A stretch of DNA of 14,440 nt, taken from contig CAKPDW010000031.1 in the NCBI GenBank assembly GCA_934149115.1, positions 1 to 14,440 on the forward strand. Direction: 5' to 3'. The notes under the pieces are model-generated. The model searched no databases. It had not been told where the DNA came from and worked only from the letters and a program-made list of their open reading frames with translations. Every line of letters starts with the position of its first letter. Position 1 is the first letter of the stretch. Positions 14,216 through 14,440 of this stretch are shown in pieces. The position numbers were made by a program, and so were the translations under genes. The DNA comes from an uncultured Clostridia bacterium. Its GTDB lineage: Bacteria > Bacillota > Clostridia > TANB77 > CAG-508.

Positions 14216-14440
14216 CAAGAAATTGACAAATAATTAGATGGTGTTGTATAAGCTTTTATTTATCTAAATTTTACAGATTATGTACTACCAGGAAGTTAAA
14301 ATAAAGCTAAGAAAGAAACTTATATAATGTGGTTACTTAAAAAAGTAAAGTCCATATACTAAGAAAAATTAGATGTATGCAAGAAAAGTCCATATTTAGT
14401 GGAGTTTCTTTCATTTTTGTATGGTAAATTTGAAAAAAAT
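14216..14440. repeat. Non-coding end region with short direct and inverted repeats
   Basis: No supported gene is seen. AAAGTCCATAT occurs twice in direct orientation (14347-14357 and 14385-14395). GAAAGAAACT (14311-14320) is matched by its reverse complement AGTTTCTTTC (14403-14412). TTACTT...AAGTAA near 14333-14348 can form a small hairpin. From 14363 one plus-strand frame stays open to the window end and reads ...KKSPYLVEFLSFLYGKFEKN, but there is no ribosome-binding site, so it cannot be called. The pattern could be the edge of a mobile element or just AT-rich chance repeats. Confidence 0.45.

Noticed and set aside
14337..14414. 25-residue minus-strand open frame upstream of the radical SAM gene, as a RiPP precursor
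   Set aside because: No ribosome-binding site, separated from the maturase by that gene's own promoter, no leader/core layout, and a hydrophobic composition expected from chance in AT-rich DNA.
1..14440. tRNA, rRNA or CRISPR elements
   Set aside because: No T-arm-like GGTTCGAATCC string, rRNA-like GC-rich block or regularly spaced repeat was seen on either strand by eye.

Overview
The window is very AT-rich (spot counts of about 23% G+C in the left part) with Shine-Dalgarno sites of the AGGAGG type, short intergenic gaps and intrinsic terminators. Together with the gene families (a clostridial-type ZnuA clade, WG-repeat membrane protein, radical SAM/SPASM protein), this suggests a low-GC Firmicute, most likely an uncultured gut-type Clostridia member. 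The genus cannot be fixed from this sequence.

Left part (1-7625, all plus strand): a tightly packed run with gaps or overlaps of a few bases up to about 60. It starts with the 3' part of methionyl-tRNA synthetase, followed by a dTMP kinase, a nicotinate-nucleotide adenylyltransferase, a DUF368 (PopT-like) polyprenyl-phosphate transporter homologue, a five-helix membrane protein with a WG repeat, the zinc/manganese importer binding protein and ATPase (znuA, znuC), and a membrane-fused spermidine-synthase-like protein. These read as one long housekeeping operon or a few overlapping ones.

Middle (7626-10595): a tandem duplication of a small single-pass membrane protein gene of unknown function. 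Each copy carries the same ribosome-binding site and a near-identical hairpin terminator. Then come the importer permease (znuB), which is thereby separated from znuAC by three genes and two terminators, and a Nudix hydrolase of the ADP-ribose pyrophosphatase type.

Right part (10596-14440): an accessory-looking stretch of single genes. A peroxiredoxin-fold protein has lost every recognisable catalytic residue and appears to start at an unusual codon. A small protein with a HExxH...ExxxD zinc-peptidase signature and a GNAT acetyltransferase follow. A convergent radical SAM/SPASM enzyme resembles peptide (RiPP) maturases. The last three each have their own promoter, and two strong bidirectional hairpin terminators separate them. 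The radical SAM gene has visibly higher G+C than the left part. No precursor peptide for it could be found. The final roughly 300 bases hold its promoter plus short direct and inverted repeats of unknown origin.

Most interesting items: the catalytically dead peroxiredoxin homologue, the orphan radical SAM/SPASM maturase next to an unassigned gluzincin-like protein, and the zinc importer operon split by an aminopropyltransferase-like membrane protein and a duplicated gene pair.
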